Below, one piece after another: positions 36,046 to 47,730 of a stretch of DNA of 64,000 bases. The stretch is from Colias croceus (lineage: Eukaryota; Arthropoda; Insecta; Lepidoptera; Pieridae). Within the stretch, counting starts at the first letter, position 1, and every line of letters starts with the position of its first letter. The stretch covers positions 7,208,001 to 7,272,000 of the forward strand of contig NC_059561.1 of assembly GCF_905220415.1 (NCBI RefSeq). Reading direction: 5' to 3'. A program made the translations under genes and the position numbers. Under the pieces are notes generated by a model. That model was not told the DNA's origin. It did no database searches and saw only the letters and a program-made list of their open reading frames with translations.

Positions 36046-36979
36046 AATTCGTTGTGTTTTTTTAATAATGTATTATACTTGTCTTATTTTGCTTCCTAAA
36101 TTTAGGTACGAAAGAAAGAATATTACTGGGACAGGGATTCGCCTGAGGAATTTTAAAATCTACATGTGTTTCAAGTTCGATTGACAAATGTTTCAAGTCG
36201 GTATCGAAGGTTACCTCTTCTTCTTCTTCTCTTCGAAGATAAAATTGACAGACGTCAAATTTTGCCTATTAAATTGGCTCGATTATAACAACTATATTTT
36301 GTACGTTTGAGACTTAGGTTTGAGATATACTTACTACTATAACTATAAATTCGAATCATTTCTATACGTTACAGATTTCAACAGCATCTAATAAAACGGT
36401 TAGCAATTAGCATCCGCTCCAAGCGTGGTTATCAATTATGTTAAATCAATCGAATTTGCCACTAGCAATAATTGCATTTCGCTTGCAAATTAATTCATTG
36501 AGCAATGCGTTGACTGCGATGGTATTACACCAACTGTTTTATTAACTGTATGATTTCGATTGTTTTTCATGTGTTTGGTATTGCAGAAAATAAGTTGTCG
36601 TGTCTAAAATTAAAAGGATTTGCATGTAAAATATTATGTAAGCTCAATTCTCTTAAAATAGCAAAAATTACCTTTGGGAAAAGCTCAGAGAAAAGCTACT
36701 TATTTAAGGATTATGTACCTAATAAATAAATATTATTTATTAGGTAATTTCTTTCTGTAGGTAAGTTGCAATGTAGGAGTTGCTAAGCCATTCTAAGTGT
36801 AATTTAGTTGATTCGAAGCTACTATAAAAGTTGTTTTGTCTCATAAATATCATACATTCATCTCATTTAATTCAAAGCCACTATTGCATCACTATTAACA
36901 TTTTGTTTATTTATTTATTTTATCAGTATTTTAATCTTATACATAACCTGCATTAATTAACAATTCGATAAGCAAATAA

Positions 36980-37231
36980 TCACAACATAGTATAAACTAA
37001 AGTCGCTATGTTGTCTGTGTGTCCCTATTTATGATTAAATCTTTAAAACTACGACACGGATTTTGATACGGTTTTTTAAATAGATATAGTGACTCGAGGT
37101 TTTAGTATACAGGGTCACTTGTAAAATACCAGCAACCTCGCAGGATAAGATATCTAATATCATAATTCATAAGTAACAACAATTTTGTTCTGCAACTTTT
37201 GATAATTTCGAAGCCTCGGGCGGAAAGCTAG
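36980..37231 (+). mobile_element. Helitron-like copy with internal insertion
   Basis: 5' TCACAACATAGTATAAACTA, 3' CCTCGGGCGGAAAGCTAG. Longer than its relatives because about 100 bp beginning near ACAGGGTCACTTGTAAAA replaces the usual end of the body. Confidence 0.65.
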
Positions 37232-37745
37232 GTAGTAATGAATAGGTAAATAACTCAAAAAAAAAACAATATTATATTCATACAAATATACAAAATACGT
37301 ATAACAACAGTTGTGATATTTGGCAGAGTCACGACAACGCAAAAATTCGCTTCATTCCACACAAAAGTTCCAAGGTCTGCCGCTATGCCACACTAATTTC
37401 ACATTCCAACCCATCCCAGAAACTTTGAATTAAATAAATATACTGAAGAATAATAGTTTAGTGGTTAAGGTTTAGTTCATTGAAAAGGTGAAACAAAGTG
37501 GGTTTAAAAATTGAAGTGTATTTTTTAAAAGCTGTAGTGGTTTCATTCGCAGAAGGAATATTTTAGCAATATTTTCCATGGCTGCTCTGCATAAATTAAC
37601 ATAATAAATTTATAAATATAAAGCAAATTATGAAAGTACCAGAGGTAAGCGCGTTCAATCAAACAAACTCCAAACATTTACCAACATAATATTATTTTAT
37701 ATCAACATCGATTAAATCGATGAAAGAAAATATTCAGAAATTATA

Positions 37746-37795
37746 CCGGCCGACTTGATAACCTCCTCCTTTTTTTTGAATTCGGTTAAAAATGG
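37746..37795 (+). repeat. End fragment of the AACCGACTTCAAA repeat
   Basis: ACCGGCCGACTTGATAACCT to GAATTCGGTTAAAA, like the right end of 11193-11465. Confidence 0.55.
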
Positions 37796-38521
37796 GCAAT
37801 GGGCATGGCATTTTCAGTAGATAAATTAGAGTAGAGTGTATTACAATTTAAAATTAATGTTTAACTATTTTTTTTTATTTATCCCCGCTGTATAGCGGTA
37901 AAATATTAATAAATAATACGAAAAGTTTTAAATTGAAAGAATCATCATTTTATGTAATAACCAAATCTATTAGAAGTTTGAACTTATACCTTTTACAATA
38001 CATAATATGGGTACGTAAATCTGTCCTTATACAAGTTACAACCTACTTCTATATTTTTTCTCTAACGTCTTTCTCTCTACGTCTGCAATGTCGAAGTCTC
38101 TTCAAATTCATACAATTGAGAAGCATCCACGCAGTCAAATCCTTGTCATTTACTTGAGCAGTTCGTTTATTATAAGAAGTATTTTGTATTGAAATTCCAA
38201 AACCCCAGGGGCTTTAAATACGATATCTTACTTCTTAAATGGCCATTGACTCAAGCAAATTGTCGATCTAAATAAATTACTGTGGAATTTATTCGATTCA
38301 TTATTTTAACAAAATGCCGCATTTCGTGAATATTTTCGACGTTGTTGTAATTAAACGAAATAAATTATATATTTTAGCTTTTCATAGAATAAGGGAGGAA
38401 TGTATTTGTTTTATTAACAAATGCCAGTACTAATACATTACATACCTGAAAATGATAAAATAGACGATGATGGAAAATATCTACAATAAACTGTATTCAA
38501 TTAAATTTTCTTTCTTTCCAG
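37796..38521 (+). other. Region upstream of the gene B first coding exon
   Basis: Polypyrimidine-AG signal ending at 38521 (TTTTCTTTCTTTCCAG) supports an intron here, so a 5' untranslated exon should lie further upstream. I could not locate it or a promoter. Confidence 0.5.
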
Positions 38522-38529
38522 ACAGCAGG

Positions 38530-39309
38530 ATGGCCGGGTCGCGTGAAAGGTTACTGTACGACAGAAGATCAGACTTTGACTATGAATATGACAGAAGACG
38601 ACGCTACGAGCCAAACCGCTACGAAGCAAGCCGTTCCGAAGTGAACCGTTCCGAACCAAACCGGTACAGAAGTGAGAGATTCCAACGAATCGAACGTCCA
38701 CGTAGAAACGGTTACGTTTACGAAGACATATATTCCGATTTCGACGAAGCGCAGGGCCGCTTGTCACTATTTAGACCAATTAGACCAGAATACTTGAACC
38801 TACCAACTAATTATACTAAATACAACTCCCTTCCCAGACCTCATTACAACGAAAGAAGATATAAGAAAGACTATTACGACTTTAGAATCGAAGAAAGAAG
38901 GCCGCGAGAGCCGTACGATTATGAACGAAATAAGCGCAGAACTGAATACGCAAAACCAAAAAATGTGGCTGTTTGCAAGCCTCTTCGTATACCAGAACAA
39001 AATGTACGTTATTGGACAACCGATATACCCAAAGAGAGGAAAAAGAAAGATGAAACAAAGAAAATAGTGAAGTTTTCAGAAGTATCGGGTTGCCAGAAAA
39101 TGGTGGTCGATGATCCAGTTTGCGGAAAGAAAACCGTAGCAGCTAGGGAGTTAGAGGTATCCTTGGACCAAATGATACAAAATGGTTATTTCGAGAAGCA
39201 TAATATTCCGATACTGAATGATAAAAAGGATGATACAGTGAAAGTTCCGAACGGAAAGTGCTTATCAGCAGAGACGCCGGCACCGCGCAGATACCGGCAT
39301 TTACCGCAG
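38530..39309 (+). CDS. Tret1-like: Gene B, first coding exon: 260-residue N-terminal extension of a Tret1-like transporter
   Basis: ATG at 38530 lies 8 bases after a CTTTCCAG acceptor (AG 38520-38521), so this is a first coding exon preceded by at least one untranslated exon. The donor is CCGCAG|GTATGT at 39309/39310. Its 260 codons end in phase 0 with RRYRHLPQ, and the next exon begins in phase 0 with VIAALAVSLAP, the start of TM1. The protein segment is hydrophilic with no membrane span. The first ~75 residues are Arg/Tyr/Glu/Asn-rich with short repeats (NRYEASRSEVNRSEPNRYRS), then a Tyr/Arg-rich stretch, then a Lys-rich part (ERKKKDETKK) and a more ordered tail (ELEVSLDQMIQNGYFEKHN). It should face the cytosol ahead of TM1. 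Membership in gene B is inferred from phase, strand and position. An unrelated protein ending elsewhere is the main alternative. Confidence 0.78.
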
Positions 39310-39512
39310 GTATGTTCGCTTGAGATTTTATCATGTCCATATTATCTAATATGCTAAGCTACAATGCGGTTAGCAAGCAAGTTGAAACGGCTCTTTTCTC
39401 TTAGAGTGTTTGGTGTCTGCATGCAGATCTTGTTTTTAACTTTTTACTTTTTAATACTAAATATTGTATACGAGAGAAACTTCTACAACATGTTTTGAGA
39501 TAACAATGTATA

Positions 39513-39672
39513 TCACTACATAGTGTGCAAGTCGCTGTCGCTCTCTATGTATACCGAAATCTTTAAAACTACGCAATGGATTTTGAAGCGGATATAGAGT
39601 GATTCAAGAGGAAGGATTAAGAACATAATTTCTTAAGTTTTTATAAAAAGGACGAAGTCACGCGCGGAAAAC
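39513..39672 (+). mobile_element. Degenerate Helitron-like copy in gene B intron 1
   Basis: TCACTACATAGTGTGCAAGT, AAACTACGCAATGGATTTTG, GGACGAAGTCACGCGCGGAA. Begins about 200 bp after the splice donor of the first coding exon of gene B. Confidence 0.6.
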
Positions 39673-41257
39673 TGAAGTAACAATAAAAACATATAACTGA
39701 AGTTCAAATTACAATACCAGTAAACACTCAGGCTCTGAAATAGAAACATTATGACATATAACGTGATTATGAAACATATTTATATAGATTATGCCATTAA
39801 GTTTAGTCAAGATGGATAATTACGGGCATTAGCCGACCCGAGTTGGGGTCCGTCCTTGACCAAAGGGTCTATGTAGGCACTATGTAGTACATGATCGTTA
39901 TAACGCTAAGTATTACATTAAAATCTGTTACATTTCAATTTTGCAAAATGTATTTTTCATTTTTAAGTAACTTGTAACTCAATTAGTTAAAATGAAAAAC
40001 TGGTTTTTTGCATGTATCCTTCATAACACACACGTTAACACATCTAGTCAGTTTATAAGTTGCTTTATCAGCTGCTTAATTAACTGCCTAGCCATTATAT
40101 TTAACGATGCGGTTTAACGTTATCCGCGTTTTTATTTTTTAATACTTTATAAAATCCATATAAGTAAGTACAGGAAAAATGTTCGGTTTCTTCCAATAAA
40201 GTCAGATGTATTATTACAGGATAGATATGGGATAGATACTATAAACTAACTAATAACTATAAATATTATATAGACTAAATACTAATCCATACAATAACCC
40301 ATCTCCATACTAAATTTCTTCCAGACCCAAAATTCGTAGCAGTAACTAACATCTTATCCTCACAAACTTTCACGGTTATAATATTAAACTTCTTACTTTA
40401 GTGGGATTATATTCATCGAGACATTGTACATAATACAGCTATATATTATCTGTGGCTATCTTTTCGATAGTTTTGACCTCTACTCGAGATAAGTATATAA
40501 TCTATGAACATATTTATATTTATAACTATTGGCTTAACATTTACTATGATATTATGGGCGGGGCATAATCTTCATTGATTTTTACTTGACCGATATGGTA
40601 GGGCAAAATTTTCTTTGTTAATCTCGGACAAAACTGACTGAGAACCCGAGATTTATGTTTCGTTTTACACAAGTGTGTTTTAAACACTTCTAAATTGAAT
40701 TAAAGCCTACAGTATAAAACGTGTTTATTTTCTTACTTAGATAATATCTATCGCGTAATACCTAAAAAGTATGTACTTAACCTACATAAAGTTTTTCTTA
40801 CCTGTAAATTATATATATCTGTAAATTATTAGCCAGTGATTCAATAGTTTTTGCGTAAGTGAGGTTTGAAAATGTTCATCTCCATCAACAAAGTTGCATT
40901 TAAATGTCTTGAATATGGGATGTCATATTATATTTTGACCTATCATTTTGCTTACGTTAAAGGTCAATAAAAAGTAGAAGATAAATTCGGTATACCTACA
41001 TCTTCAATAAAATTAAATAAAGATAACAATTAACATAGTGTACTAATTTGAAAATAACGAATCAAATTGTAATAGTGTATTTTTCTTTAAAATTTTCACT
41101 TAATAGCTAAAAACTACGTTATAAATTTTGATAATTATAACACATAGCGCAGCATTTCAAAATATTATATTGTATTACACGTTTTTCATTATTCAAAAAC
41201 TACTATACTTTCGCAAAATGTCTTTATATTTTGTATTCAATACGATTTCAGAGGCCT
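39673..41257. other. Intronic (gene B), nothing recognised
   Basis: AT-rich. No ORF or repeat supported before the palindrome at 41258. Confidence 0.45.
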
Positions 41258-41611
41258 ACACCACCGAAACTAGCGCCACCGAACATTTTATTTTTTTACT
41301 CCTTAACCAGATCAAATTTAAAAAATCTAGCTCGGTACTTTGCTAGTATATTACTTGTAGTATTTTTGGTATTACTTTTCACTATTCTAACTGTTCATTA
41401 TTCTAGAGAACTTTTGATTACCGCCAAAAGTGGCCACTTTTGGCGGTAATCAAAAGTTCTCCTAATTTACCGAATGCAAAATAATGAAAAGTAATACCAA
41501 AAATACTACAAGTAATATACTAGCAAAGTACCGAGCTAGATTTTTTAAATTTGATCTGGTTTAGGAGTAAAAAAATAAAATGTTGGGGGGGCGCTAGTTT
41601 CGGTGGTGTAG
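41258..41611. repeat. Long near-perfect palindrome (about 175-bp arms)
   Basis: Centre between 41433 and 41434 in GTGG|CCAC. The inner 27 bases on each side pair perfectly (41407-41460). After a diverged block the arms match again over more than 100 bases, including CTAGCTCGGTACTTTGCTAG and CACCACCGAAACTAGCGCC. No spacer. Short ORFs seen through it are a by-product. Could be a foldback-type MITE or a recent inverted duplication. Confidence 0.88.
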
Positions 41612-43018
41612 TCGCCTTCAGTCCTAATATCTACGAATCTGATAATAGTTATGATGTAAGCTTTCTGATCCCCAATCGGCTTGACTCATCACGTTACAAT
41701 TTGACGCAGAAATGATTTATTCTCTCTGTTAGTGGCAGATTAATAATTAGGTCAGCGCCATTGAACTAGCGAGTAAGAGAGCGGAGAGCGATTTGAAAAA
41801 GTTATAGGTGTTTTTGTTAATTTATCGCAATAGGACATAGGAGTAAACGAGCGAAGCAAGCTTGCCTGCGAAGCGAGTGTCGGGCGGCGAGTGCTTCTTA
41901 TTGTGTGAATTTAAAATGGTTTCCAGTACCAAAGGCCTGTCCATAATCTTATGGTAAATCAATTATGATTTACCATGTTCAGAACACGTCTTGACTTTTC
42001 TTCATTACGCGTCGTAGTCGAATAACATGTCACTCACGACACGAGCTTCGCATTTGAAGAAAGAAAGAAAGTTTATTTGCTCTATCTATGATTTTCACAA
42101 CACGAGTTTACTTTGTGAATTTGTTCGTTCCGTCATTTTAGTATGAATACGTTTTGAACATTTTTTTTTTTTGCTATAATAAAATAATTGTATAAAGAAC
42201 GACAATCTTGTAAGAGCGATTGTGATATTTGATCGTAACATAAACGCATGAAGACTTTGTCCGAACATAGAAGACAACGCACGGTATAAAAAATAGTTCC
42301 AAAAAACGCCATTTGCGTAGCCCAGCCCGTGGTAACCACAAAGTCCAGCGCTTACCGGATTTCTTCCTAAGAGAATTATTTCACGATGAATGCCAGCTAT
42401 GGTCAGTTCCATGACTTTAGAAGCTTTGTGTACAATTTGCCTTTTGTCAAGGAATTATGAAAGCGCTAATTGAAATACTAGTCTTTGTAGAGATGGCGCT
42501 AGTGCTATGCGTAAAATCGGCTCAGTTTATTTTAAAGTTTTAAAAATAGATAAAGTGCTCAAAACTAGGAAAAAAAGTGTTTAAAGGATTATATAAGTTA
42601 TAAATATATAGTACAAATGTTATCTATGTGAAGAAGACACGATCAAAGTGAAAAATATAGTAATAAAAAGAACGACAGTAAGAAGAGAAATACATAACAT
42701 TCTATATCAATGGCTTAACCACTTATTAATAATATAAGAGATAAAAGTACGCAGCAAAGTAAATATTTAAACCAAAATAACATCAACCCAAGAACCTTTC
42801 AGGTAAAAAACGTAAGTTATTTCAAAGAAGATTTCATATTATTAACGTACAAATTTGACGTGTAATGACATAACAAAAAGACTCAGCTGATTGCAAGATA
42901 AAATTGCAATAAGCGACATCTAGCGACAAGCAAGTACCGTATATAAAGATTTTCATTTATTAGAAACGAATGCTAAATTATATTAATTAAATTGATCCTA
43001 TAACTTTACGAAATAAAT

Positions 43019-44386
43019 ATGGATAATATAACCCTGAGAAAAAAGCCACTCCGAAAGCAAAAATCCGAAACTAACCTTCAAGATATTATATTAAATGAAT
43101 CTATATCATCATGTTTATCAAACTCAAGCTCTTCAGATTTTTCTACAAATCTACAGTCAACATCCGACATATCTGTAATATATAAGGAGACTCAAAACCT
43201 AAATCAATTAAAAACGCAACTAACGTCAACGCAAGATTCAATTAAAAGCCTTACAGAGGAATATTATAACCTAAAAATGAAATTGCGACAAAACGAAAAA
43301 AATATAGACTTTTTGAAAAATTTAATAGTTAACTCCAATCAATTGAATAAATCCTACAATACATTAAATATAACGCCTTTAAAAAAACAAATGTTGAATA
43401 TAAGTTTTAAGACACCAAGACACTCACCTTTGAAGCGCTTCAACAACAATTTTATACACAACACTTATCCGAAAATAAAGAAAAATATGTTTACTTGCAC
43501 AGAACAAAAACTTTATCAAGAAAAAATTACACAACCGAATGAAAACACCATGAAATACTGTATAAACGCAACACAAATGATCATTCAAGATAATATGAAT
43601 AATAATCGTTCTACCTGCATTAACAAATGTAATACTGAAAACAAACTTATCACAACAGATGTCAGCACGAACCACCAAAAACGTAAAATTGTGATAATAG
43701 GCGATGAACGCACTAAAAACCTATCAATTTGTATGCACAACAAAAGGAGATATGAATGGAACGACAGATATGAGGTATTTGGCCTAACGAAACCCTATGC
43801 TACTAGCCAGGAAATATTAAATAATTGTGAAAAGTTAATTCAATCTATCAACCAAGAAGATGTAATAGTATTGGGAATAGGTTCAAATGATAAAAATCCA
43901 TACAACTTAATATCAGGGTTACTTTCTTTTATATGTAAATTGAAAAACAATAAAATATTTGTATTAAATGTGAAACAAAATCGTTATTTAAATGAAAAAT
44001 TACTAAATGAACAATTAAAATTATTTTTAAGAGGACATACAAATTGTACCTATATCAATATTGATGGAAATTACAAATACTATAATTATGGATTAAATTA
44101 TTTGGAAAACTTAACTAATAAATTGAATATCGAAATTGACAGTATTGAGTACAAAAAAATATATTTAAATATTAAACATATTGCCAAAAAACTGAAAGAA
44201 CAATGTACACTACAAAATGTACAAAATAATTTGAGCTACTCTAAAATAAAAAAAGGCACAATTCCTTATTATTTCACTATGAGTAAAAAAGAAAATCTTA
44301 ATAAAATAATAAATAAGACTAATAATACATCAAAAAGTACACCACCAGAATATCCAGCAGAAAATAATGAGCTTTTTCGTTCCTAA
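43019..44386 (+). CDS. LINE ORF1 (455 aa), coiled coil plus esterase-like (SGNH) domain
   Basis: ORF1 protein of a CR1-type LINE; such proteins bind the element RNA. Residues about 55-105 look like a coiled coil (LKTQLTSTQDSIKSLTEEY and following). The middle is basic and Asn/Lys-rich. From about residue 222 there is an SGNH/esterase-like fold signature: KIVIIGDERTK in place of the usual GDS block I, and VLGIGSNDKNP in place of the GxND block. The nucleophile Ser is replaced by Glu230, so hydrolase activity is doubtful. No stops or frameshifts. Its last 20 nt overlap the ORF2 start in a different frame, a usual non-LTR arrangement allowing reinitiation. Confidence 0.85.
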   Translation: MDNITLRKKPLRKQKSETNLQDIILNESISSCLSNSSSSDFSTNLQSTSDISVIYKETQNLNQLKTQLTSTQDSIKSLTEEYYNLKMKLRQNEKNIDFLKNLIVNSNQLNKSYNTLNITPLKKQMLNISFKTPRHSPLKRFNNNFIHNTYPKIKKNMFTCTEQKLYQEKITQPNENTMKYCINATQMIIQDNMNNNRSTCINKCNTENKLITTDVSTNHQKRKIVIIGDERTKNLSICMHNKRRYEWNDRYEVFGLTKPYATSQEILNNCEKLIQSINQEDVIVLGIGSNDKNPYNLISGLLSFICKLKNNKIFVLNVKQNRYLNEKLLNEQLKLFLRGHTNCTYINIDGNYKYYNYGLNYLENLTNKLNIEIDSIEYKKIYLNIKHIAKKLKEQCTLQNVQNNLSYSKIKKGTIPYYFTMSKKENLNKIINKTNNTSKSTPPEYPAENNELFRS

Positions 44387-44880
44387 AACAAATTATCTAA
44401 CAATTCTGCATCAAAATATAGCTGGCGCCACTAGTAAATCAGAAGAATTATATCTTGCAATTTCACAATTAAATACAACTTCACAGATAGATATCATATG
44501 TTTGTGTGAAACCTTTATAAAAATGGGAAATGAACGATTACTTCAACTACCAGGCTATAAAGTGCGTTCATCATATTCACGAAAGCAAAAAAGGGGAGGA
44601 ACTTGCATATTAGTGAAACAAGATATTCCATGCACTAATTTAGACTACTTTAAGGATTATTCCTGTGATTTATATTTTGAATGTTGTGGAATTTATCTAA
44701 AACACTTAAACACGATAGTTATCTGTATATATAGAGTACCCGGACTTAATATTAACATTTTTGTTGAAAGGCTCCAAGATTTATTACAAGTTATTTTAGT
44801 TAACAACAAAAAGGTAATATTGTGTGGGGACTGGAATATTGATGTACTAAAAAATACTAAGCTATCGTATGAACTAAATA
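44367..44880 (+). CDS. LINE ORF2, part 1: N-terminal AP endonuclease
   Basis: ATG at 44367. Encodes the first 171 codons of ORF2. Endonuclease motifs in order: HQNIAG (metal-binding Asn), CLCETF (catalytic Glu), RGGTCILV, IYRVPG, CGDWNID (catalytic Asp/Asn). Together with SDH in part 2 this is a complete APE-type endonuclease that nicks target DNA for target-primed reverse transcription. Interrupted at TA 44879-44880 by the pogo-like element. Confidence 0.88.
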
Positions 44881-45503
44881 AGGTAAAGCACCCAATGCTC
44901 GACAACGCACCATTGTTCGACACTAAAAAACTAAACGCAAAAAAATAACACTATTATACGTTTTTCGAACGCACCAAAGCATTGAGCCATAGACAACTGT
45001 CACTAACTTGTCATTGTGGATGACATTTCCTACATTCGGCCATTTTGTACAAAATGGTGAAGGTGTGAACATCGACCGGCGGACAACTCTTTCGGAAATC
45101 CAGTTTTACTAGCGGAATCCTTAAGGAGGTGAGTAGCAAATATTGCACATAACTTATGTTTGGTTTGATTTACCGAGATTGATAATTATTTATTTGATTG
45201 GAGATGAAATTCAATAACTTTTAGCAGGTTTTTAGTAATGAGAGTTTAAGTTGAGATGCCAAAACACGCTTGTCGATCATTGGATATTTTTTCATCGCAT
45301 TTTCTAATTATCGACAAATGTCGAAATATAATTTTTTCATAATATAAGCAGCTTGATTTGTAATTTAGCTAAGTGTTTCAAGCACTTTATAAAAAAACAT
45401 CTTCCATCTAGATTGTCAAACTGTTTCCAATGATCGACAGCCGTGTCGATGATTGGGTATACCATACAATCCAATAATCGACATAAGTTTTTTTTTGACA
45501 GAA

Positions 45504-46620
45504 ATGGCGCCTAAAAAAATTACACGCCTGCACAAATGGCTCAGGCTATAGAAGCGGTCAAAAAGGCGAAAAAATTACAACTGCAGCAAACAAGTATGGT
45601 GTGCCCAGGATTACCCTATATGACAAAATTTCAGGTAAAACTCCAGTCGAGTATTCTATGGGTCCTAGTACCTATTTGTCTACAGAAGCAGAAAACCATT
45701 TAGAAAAATGGGTAATTGACATGGCAGGATTCCCATTACAAGAGACGAATTGCTTGACAGTGTGCAACGCATTATTATGGACCAGAAGATAAAAACGCCT
45801 TTTACTGACGATAGGCCAGGCAAGAAATGGTATAATCTTTTTCTAAAAAGACATCCTGCTTTGTCTGAGCGAACAGCACAAAATTTAACAACGGCGCGAG
45901 ATGCAGTAACGGAAGAAAATATAAAAAAATGGTTTAAAGAAGTTGAATCATATATACAAGAAAACGTTCTAAAAGAAGCTTCGGAAGACCCTCAAAGAAT
46001 TTTTAATACGGACGAGAGCGCCTTCTATTTGTCCCCTAAAGCCGGGAAAGTTCTTGCAAGAAAAGGTGACAAACATAGATCGATCATCTGGAGACGATAA
46101 GGACAATTTGACAGTGTTGTAGATTTGCTCATTTCATGAAATGGCCAACATAGTTTGATCAGATCGTTAAATCGTCAACGTTTCACGATTAGGTCATCCA
46201 GATTTGACCAGATCGTCGATCTGGCCAAACGTGAATGGCCATTTCACGAAATGCGACCATTTTTGTTTCTTTTTTAAAAAGCGATTCGCTTCTGGCACTC
46301 GCCGGCCGCTGCCGCGGCACGCTCGCTTTACTCGCTCGGCTCGTGCGTTGTTTATTAAAGTCTAACCTAACCTAACCTAACCTATATTTTATACGATCTG
46401 GCCAAATGCCGATGACCAAATCGTGAAACGTTGACGATTTAACGATCTGATCAAACTATGTTGGCCATTTCATGAAATGAGCAAATCTACGATATGGCCA
46501 CGACATATGCCTATGAGAGAGTTCCATCTGCAATTTCATCTCCGTTTCCAAAAGAATGGTCAATTGGACGCACAGCAAGTGATAGAGAGAGATAGAGAGA
46601 ATAAGTAATGATTGTAGTGC
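45504..46620 (+). pseudogene. Pogo-like transposase remnant (CENP-B/DDE family)
   Basis: Starts near ATG 45504 (MAPKKITRL), then needs frameshifts. Segments recognised: HTH-like AQAIEAVKK and PRITLYDKISGKTP (45601 on), the second DNA-binding half LDSVQRI to TPFTDDRPGKKWYNLFLKRH (from 45750), RTAQNLTTARDAVTEE, and the start of the DDE domain RIFNTDESAF with the first Asp. After the MITE, AYERVPSAISSPFPKEWSIG resumes the protein near 46510, then it ends. The second and third catalytic Asp are absent, so it cannot be active. Confidence 0.82.
46119..46490. mobile_element. MITE with long inverted repeats inside the pogo-like transposase
   Basis: Arms of about 70-100 bp: GTAGATTTGCTCATTTCATG and onward on the left, its reverse complement on the right ending GCAAATCTAC. 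No ORF. The loop is GC-rich (CGCCGGCCGCTGCCGCGGC) and contains four CCTAA-type units at 46362-46384. True ends may extend a few bases, because a third copy at 56353 shares CCATATC before GTAGATT. No clear target duplication. Confidence 0.75.
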
Positions 46621-47076
46621 CATTGTTTTTATTTTATGATAATTTAAAACAGTAATAAAAGACTGATTGAGACTTAAAAAGACTCAGGCCTATAAGTTGA
46701 TTAATAATAAAATACAGTTTTTATTCTTATAATTATTTTTTTATTTAACTTTTTACCTGCATGAACTGTTGATCATTGGATGACGATTAATAGAAGTGTT
46801 GATTACTAGATGTCGGTCATTGGAACATGTTGATTACCGGGTGTCGATAAATGGATTTCTGCAGTCGAAGACTGGACCGAAAATAACATTTTTTTATTTT
46901 GAAATATCTCTTTATTTTAAAATACTTTACTTGTTTTTAATACAAAATATTATGCAAAGATACCCAAATTGTCTGCCAAAGCAACAAAGAATCATAAAAT
47001 ACCAACAAGAAACTAAATATTAATAAAAACGCTGTAAGAACCCCTTAAAGTGTCGATGATTGGGTGCTTTACCTTA

Positions 47077-47730
47077 CATTGCTAAAAAATTTTAATATTG
47101 AATGTCACATAAAGACACCGACAAGACAGGGAGCATGCTTAGACCAGATAGCTACCAATATAAAAAGAGGGGTAATGGCAGAGGTTATTCATCTTGGCCT
47201 TTCAGACCATGAAACGGCGCAACTTGTAAAAATAAATATCAGTAAAAAAAAAACAAATTCACATTGGTTTGAAATAAGGAGAGACTACTGCAAATATAAT
47301 ATAAATAAATTTAATGACTGTATATCATCATTGACTTTCTCGGAAATATACGAATCGAACGATATAAATGAGTGTTTCAGAGCATTCCATGAATTATATT
47401 CTTTATTTTATAATTTATGTTTTCCATATATTAAGATAAAAATAAGTACAAACAAAACAAACATAAACTGGATAACGAAGGGCTTAAGAAAATGTTGTGT
47501 ACGGAAACGATACTTGTACTTAAACTATTTATATTCAAATAATAATAAAAAGAACAAATGGAAAAATTACAAGAAGTACACACATATATTAAAAAAGTGT
47601 ATTTTCAAATCTAAAAGAATACAAAGTGCTAAGTACATACTCAAAAATAAGAATAAAGGCCAAGCTTTATGGAAAATGATATCAAATAACATCAATGAAG
47701 TCAGTAATACACAAGAAATAGGTGAGATTA
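47077..47730 (+). CDS. LINE ORF2, part 2: end of endonuclease and linker
   Basis: Continues in frame from part 1 once the insertion and one TA copy are removed. Contains the end of the endonuclease domain (CLDQIATNI, then LGLSDHETAQL with the SDH catalytic His) and a Lys/Asn-rich linker with aromatic residues. Ends at TA 47729-47730, where the second transposon inserted. The frame is open throughout. Confidence 0.87.

Larger units (their letters stand above)
44881..47074 (+). mobile_element. Pogo/Tigger-like DNA transposon inserted in LINE ORF2
   Basis: 2,194 bp flanked by TA duplications (44879-44880 and 47075-47076). Terminal inverted repeats of about 24 bp match at 22 positions: AGGTAAAGCACCCAAT, two variable bases, then TCGACA. 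The transposase inside is decayed and a MITE is inserted at 46119-46490. Motifs like TGTCGATNATTGGNT recur near both ends (for example 45268, 45428-45480, 46766-46850). Confidence 0.88.

Noticed and set aside
41128..41449. Two 72-codon ORFs
   Set aside because: They run into the long palindrome and show no protein-like features.
42095..42412. 105-codon minus-strand ORF upstream of the LINE ORF1
   Set aside because: No recognised motif, ends in a Lys run from a poly(T) stretch, overlapped by another frame on the same strand.
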